This document shows, in pieces, positions 8,934-12,427 of a stretch of DNA of 12,427 bases; positions within the stretch are counted from its first letter, which is position 1, and each line of letters opens with the position of its first letter. The notes beneath the pieces are model-generated. The model was not told where the DNA came from, searched no databases, and saw only the letters and a list, made by a program, of their open reading frames with translations. Source of the DNA: Chalciporus piperatus (taxonomy: Eukaryota > Basidiomycota > Agaricomycetes > Boletales > Boletaceae); assembly GCA_038093975.1 (NCBI GenBank), contig JBBPTG010000454.1, positions 1 to 12,427 on the forward strand, given 5' to 3'. The position numbers and the translations under genes are program-made.

Positions 8934-10506
8934 CTACTTTCGGGAACGTGCCACGGAAAGCGACTCCAGATGCTGGGGATGATACTGGGCCACATTCCGA
9001 CGACCAAACACCATCCTGCACAACGAAATCAATGATTGATCAGTCAAACGAAAGTTTGGGTTTGAACCTACTCACCGATTCCACCACAGGATAAGCTTGC
9101 TGATTTCAGCCGCTTTCTCGGGTGAGCTCGGAGCCTCAAAGTAGTCGACAATGTTGTTATAGAAGATTTCATGGTCGAAATCTTCATCAACGACCGTCCA
9201 TGAGGAGCAGGTGGACAGTGTGAATCGAAGCTACCAATGTCTGAGGTAAACTGTAGAGTATTTGAGAATTTGATTGTCTCACCTGAACCGCAACATATGC
9301 GATTGCTCGCGGCTGCACGGACTTCATCCTGAGCAATGCTGCAACATTGCTACGTGGGCGCGGAACCTTCAAAGACTTGGAGTGCATAGAGTGTTCTGAT
9401 CCGTCCTCGTGAAGAGCAGAGGTTGGAGATGTAAAAATACACTTAAAAGACTGGAGACGAGTCTCATCAATATATCTTTGAATGTAGCTCGAAGACGTAC
9501 CCTGACAAGGAGTTCCCCTTGGAATAAACCCTTGGAGGGTTTAGTCAGATCATACCCGCCCTCAGGGTATAGGAATGTTGGCCAGCTATATGCTGTGACA
9601 CGGAAATCTGGATCATATTCCAGTATCGAGTTGCGTACACTGTGACAGACGTGAGTAACACTTGACTATGTAAGCTGGTGGACTGACGCAGGATCCGACC
9701 AATTGTAGTCGACGGGGCAGAGGAGTCGTCCGGTTGATGAGTGATTGAAACCTCTCCCTTGTTTGTCACGAAGAGACAAGGGAGGATCAATGCGACGAGT
9801 ACCCGCATTCAACCATTCTAGCACCACTGCTTTCAGTGTTGATGCATCGTCCCCCCTCGCTCCATCAGCTCCCATCTGTAACTGCGCAAGTTTCGATTCA
9901 ATCTATGAACATGATTCAGCGATGGACGGAGCTCACCTGCTTGCATGCCAGAGCTAAGTCGATGCTCCCGGCTGCCAACAACTTACCAAGGGTGGGGCAC
10001 CAGAGTAAAAGTTTCTTGTAGTTACCATACGTGCGCTCCTGCCTGGTAGCATGTCATGAGCACAAAGATTTGGGTAGAATGACTAGCCTGAGGTCCTAGA
10101 TAGAGTGACTTACTCGGGAGATGAAGGTATCGCTTCTTCTTCAAGTTCTGCCATGAGCAGCTGACGACGGTCATGCTCAGTGATCATATCGGAGATGGGT
10201 TCCACGAGGGCGACTAGCCGTCGTACTGCTCGCCCCTCCCGTGAGAATGAATGGGTACTAGTCGGTCAATCAAACAACGGTTGATATCACGGTAGATCGT
10301 AACCGAACAGGACACACTCACGGCTTCTTCACGATCTTGCAGAGCAATTGAGCGTTTTCGTCCTCGAGCACACTAATGCGCCTTTTGAGGCTCGCAAGAT
10401 CCTGAGTATTAGACTGGGAGGACGCTGTGCTTGCCTGAGCAAGCACAGTTCCGGACAGCGCGGCTGCCATGGTAGAAGTAACAGAGGCTGACGATGAGGA
10501 TGACAT
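8934..10506 (-). CDS. Uncharacterised Agaricomycete multicopy protein (8 exons, 390 aa), possibly DUF6698
   Basis: Exons in reading order are 10506-10322, 10257-10114, 10042-9937, 9881-9688, 9639-9501, 9450-9283, 9230-9076 and 9015-8934. The seven introns (64, 71, 55, 48, 50, 52 and 60 bp) are all GT-AG and the phases join perfectly to a TAG at 8936-8934. The start is the ATG at 10506 (MSSSSSASV); the ATG at 10470 is an alternative. Residues 37-60 are a short coiled coil (SLKRRISVLEDENAQLL). Then come QERTYGNYKKL, GADGARGDD (149-157), TGRLLCPVDYNW, AYSWPTFLYPE with KGLFQGELLVR (to 256), FKCIFTSPTSAL (258-269), MKSVQPRAIAYVAVQ (to 312), DHEIFYNNIVDYFE and WWNRMVFGRR near the C terminus. These match, from memory, a large Agaricomycete family of unknown function, which I think is DUF6698. 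No catalytic residues or membrane segments are evident. It can be read without stops or frameshifts, so it may be functional. It is divergent from the gene at 11044. Confidence 0.85.
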
Positions 10507-10677
10507 TGGTCGAGACTCGAGAAAATGCCTTACCCAGGAATTGCTACGGCCTGTTAATATGAGCAGAGACCTGGCACCAGGGCCCACGGGATGGGTGGCC
10601 TGCCCGGAACTTACCCAGTATTCTGGAAAGAATTCTGAGACAACATATTTTGTTATCTGTTGGAGCTACGACTCGGA
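10507..10677. other. Upstream region of the minus-strand 8-exon gene
   Basis: This is the proximal part of a 537-bp divergent intergenic region. I see no clear TATA box. The long plus-strand open frame crossing it (10469-10825) begins antisense inside exon 1 of the minus-strand gene and has no recognisable content, so I treat it as non-coding. Confidence 0.4.
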
Positions 10678-11045
10678 GGAGACTATTCTGCTGATGGCCA
10701 GGGAAGCGGTGGGGCGATGCTTCAAGTTTAGACTTGAAACTCGATGCCAGATCTGGAACCTTAGATCGTTGATGGCCTTAGAAGGTCGTGGCGCAGAGAC
10801 TCCAAGTCCGACCCGGGCGGCATGATACTAAAGAAAAAGTAAGATAGTGAGTTGCCCAGCCTAATCTGACATGGAGACTATTCTGCTGATGCCAGGGAAG
10901 CAGTGGGGCGATGCTTCAAGTTTAGACTTGAAATTCGATGCCAGATCTGGAACCTTAGATCGTTGATGGCCTTAGAAGGTCGTGGCCGGGCGACATGATA
11001 CTAAAGAAAAAGTAAGATAGTGAGTTGCCCAGCCTAATCTGACAT
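10678..11045. repeat. Direct tandem duplication (195 bp + 173 bp) upstream of the gene at 11044
   Basis: Unit 1 is 10678-10872 and unit 2 is 10873-11045. Both start GGAGACTATTCTGCTGATG and end AGCCTAATCTGACAT. They are nearly identical: unit 2 has a few substitutions, a 1-base loss (GATGGCCA to GATGCCA) and one deletion of about 21 bp near 10987. Each unit carries the short palindrome TTCAAGT-TTAG-ACTTGAA and the run AAAGAAAAAGTAAG. The copied block reaches up to the AT of the downstream ATG at 11044, and the next unit or gene supplies the G. The putative promoter and 5' leader are therefore present twice. High identity suggests a fairly recent event. Confidence 0.9.
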
Positions 11046-11650
11046 GGAATATTTTCCCTTCTACCTCGTCAACGAGTCAGCTTATCATCAGCGATGTATT
11101 CCTTATCCAACATTTGCTCAGGTTCTCGCAAGGCTTGATAAGCGACAACCAGACTTTGGTTGGTCGGAGAAGTTCACAGAGCCACTCGCGTGGCTCTTTG
11201 GAAATCTTCAGCCTATCGATGTGATCCCCATCGACTACCTCTCTTACGCTCTTCCAGAAACTCTCTGCGTTGTATTCCAACTCCCTCCGGCTTGGGTTCT
11301 GGACTTCTGCAACGAAATTTTGTTAGCCATGGAGCGTGCTAGAGTCAAAGCAGTCAAGCAGCATCGTGAGGGCCCGGGAATGCCAGTGTGTGTCGAGTGT
11401 AATGGGCACTTAAAGGTGCGTGCGCCCACGTTGATCAAGACTCAGGCTTGGCAAGTTGAATTGACACTTCTCTAGAATCATACTCATCAGCAATCTCGCG
11501 GATTTATGGTCGGACTTGGTTGACTTGTTGCAACTTTTTGTCAGGTCAACCAGCCCAACAGACGGCAAGTACATTCAAGTTGACCAGAATGTTGCAAGTC
11601 TGCAGAGTTCTAGTGGGCGAGCTTCGGAAGTGGTTGTTACATTAAGATAG
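11044..11650 (+). CDS. Unrecognised small protein, probable two-exon gene
   Basis: Exon 1 opens at the ATG at 11044 (MEYFPFYLVNESAYHQ) and stays coding-like through LARLDKRQPDFGWSEKF, VIPIDYLSYALPETL and LPPAWVLDFCNEILLAM. A second open segment, 11491-11650 (NLADLWSDLVDLLQLFVR ... EVVVTLR, TAG at 11648-11650), lies in another frame. The two join in frame if the donor is the GTGTGT at 11388 and the acceptor is CAG at 11490, giving an intron of 103 bp with TTGAC about 25 bases before the acceptor and a product of 167 aa. The stronger-looking donor at 11416 (AAG/GTGCGT) would keep CVECNGHLK but runs into a stop, so the splice model is uncertain. I recognise no family. No signal peptide or membrane segment stands out. 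It is divergent from the 8-exon gene, is preceded by the tandem duplication, and its last codons overlap the convergent Plavaka remnant. Confidence 0.5.
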
Positions 11651-11905
11651 AAACTCGAACATGTGATGGTCTGCATATCTATTGACATAGAAAGCTCGAA
11701 ATGCGTCCAAACTGTCAGAAAAATGGAAGTCGTCAGGTAGACAAGAAGTCCCACAAGCTCCAATCAGATGGGCAGCCCTCGCGACGGAGTCAAGATGAAC
11801 TACTGCCATGGTACGTCGACCGTTCCTCTCATACTCTGGCTTCACGACCCATAAGCCAGTGTGCAGATCCGGCTGTTCACCAATAGGAACCAGCCAGTGC
11901 ACACA
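11642..11905 (-). pseudogene. Plavaka-family transposase, C-terminal remnant
   Basis: On the minus strand an open segment ends at TAA 11644-11642 and carries the conserved C-terminal end of Plavaka-type transposases: GLWVVKPEY, then MAVVHLDSVARAAHLIGACG, then DFHFSDSLDAFRAFYVN, then RYADHHMFEF. The family-like part begins near 11872 (PDLHTG), where a CAG could serve as an acceptor; an in-frame TGA lies at 11908-11906. Further upstream on this strand (positions above about 11957) is only the CCAGT repeat, so the catalytic and N-terminal parts are absent from the window. It cannot encode an active enzyme alone. Same orientation as the N-terminal Plavaka fragment at 788-2502. Confidence 0.8.
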
Positions 11906-11956
11906 TCAGCAACACTGCAAAAAGTCTGAAGTTACTGGAATGACTGGATCAGTTAA

Positions 11957-12427
11957 ACCAGTACGCCAGTTGCTCAGTTGCCCAGTCATCCAGTCAGCCA
12001 GTCATTTCAGTAATCTCATTGGTTCATTAGCCCAGTCACTTCAGTAGTCTCAGTAGCCCAGTAGCCCAGTGTTCCAGTCATCCAGTTATCTCAGTAGCCT
12101 AGTAGCCCAGTGTCCCAGTCATGTAGTCATCTCAGCAGCCTAGTAGCCCAGTGCCCTAGTTATCCAGCAATCCAGTTGTCTCATTACTCCAGCCATCCAG
12201 TATTCCAGTATTCCAGTAATCTAGTCACTCAGTGGTCCAGTAATCCAGTAGTCTCAGTAATCCAGTCACTCAGTGATCCAGTAATCTAGTCACTCCAGTC
12301 ACTCCAGTCACACAAGTGACACCAGTAACCCAGTCACCAGTCACTCCCAGTCACCTCAGTAACCCAGTAATCCAGTCACCCAGTCACCTCAGTAATCCAG
12401 TCACCCAGTCACCTCAGTAATCCAGTC
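11957..12427. repeat. Degenerate octamer array (CCAGTNNT-like)
   Basis: From about 11957 to the window end, CAGT or TAGT recurs roughly every 8-9 bases (CCAGTCAC, CCAGTAAT, TCAGTGGT, CTAGTCAC types), with many spacing slips. At the right edge a 25-bp higher-order unit made of 8+9+8-base subunits is repeated exactly at 12377-12401 and 12402-12426. A few inverted copies (ACTGG) lie just before the array, at 11933-11950. The array continues beyond the window and borders the upstream side of the Plavaka C-terminal remnant. Confidence 0.88.

Noticed and set aside
9754..9784. 9-bp inverted repeat CTCCCTTGT/ACAAGGGAG
   Set aside because: It lies within coding exon 4 of the minus-strand gene, so it is most simply explained by codon content.
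10469..10825. Plus-strand 118-codon open frame between the two divergent genes
   Set aside because: It starts antisense within exon 1 of the minus-strand gene and runs into the tandem duplication, whose second copy has lost one base and about 21 bp; the content is unrecognisable.

Overview
This window looks like a transposon-rich stretch of an Agaricomycete (Basidiomycota) genome. The signs are short GT-AG introns (48 to about 100 bp) with CTNAC-like or TTGAC-like branch sites, fragments of the fungal Plavaka transposase family, and two large multi-exon genes that resemble uncharacterised multicopy Agaricomycete families. There is no bacterial-style gene packing, and I saw no rRNA, tRNA or CRISPR array. 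All family assignments are from memory of conserved motifs; no search was run.

Layout from left to right. Positions 1-330 are a regular 33-bp minisatellite that decays into degenerate copies up to about 650. On the minus strand, 788-2502 is the N-terminal part of a Plavaka transposase. Its recognisable sequence stops at a splice-donor-like site, and nothing homologous follows before the repeat array. A 563-bp intergenic region with a perfect hairpin separates it from a divergent plus-strand gene. That gene, at 3066-7868, can be assembled into five exons encoding 1512 aa without a stop or frameshift. It has an N-terminal zinc finger, a putative RNase-H-like core with three spaced acidic residues that recalls P-element/THAP9 transposases, and a C-terminal cluster of zinc-binding motifs. 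About 1 kb of mostly uninformative sequence follows.

A second gene that can be assembled intact lies on the minus strand at 8934-10506. It has eight small exons and encodes 390 aa of an uncharacterised Agaricomycete family. Its upstream region, shared with a divergent plus-strand gene at 11044-11650, holds a tandem duplication (195 bp and 173 bp) that copies sequence up to the AT of that gene's ATG. The 11044 gene is unrecognised; its best model has two exons. Its 3' end overlaps, tail to tail, the C-terminal remnant of a Plavaka transposase (11642-11905, minus). The rest of the window, from about 11957, is a degenerate octamer array built on CCAGT.

No pathway or operon logic joins these genes; the window reads as layered mobile-element history. 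The two Plavaka pieces share an orientation but lie in the wrong order to be one element split by an insertion, and each is cut off near a tandem array at a window edge. The best candidate for something little described is the 1512-aa zinc-finger/P-like protein. The 390-aa gene is second.
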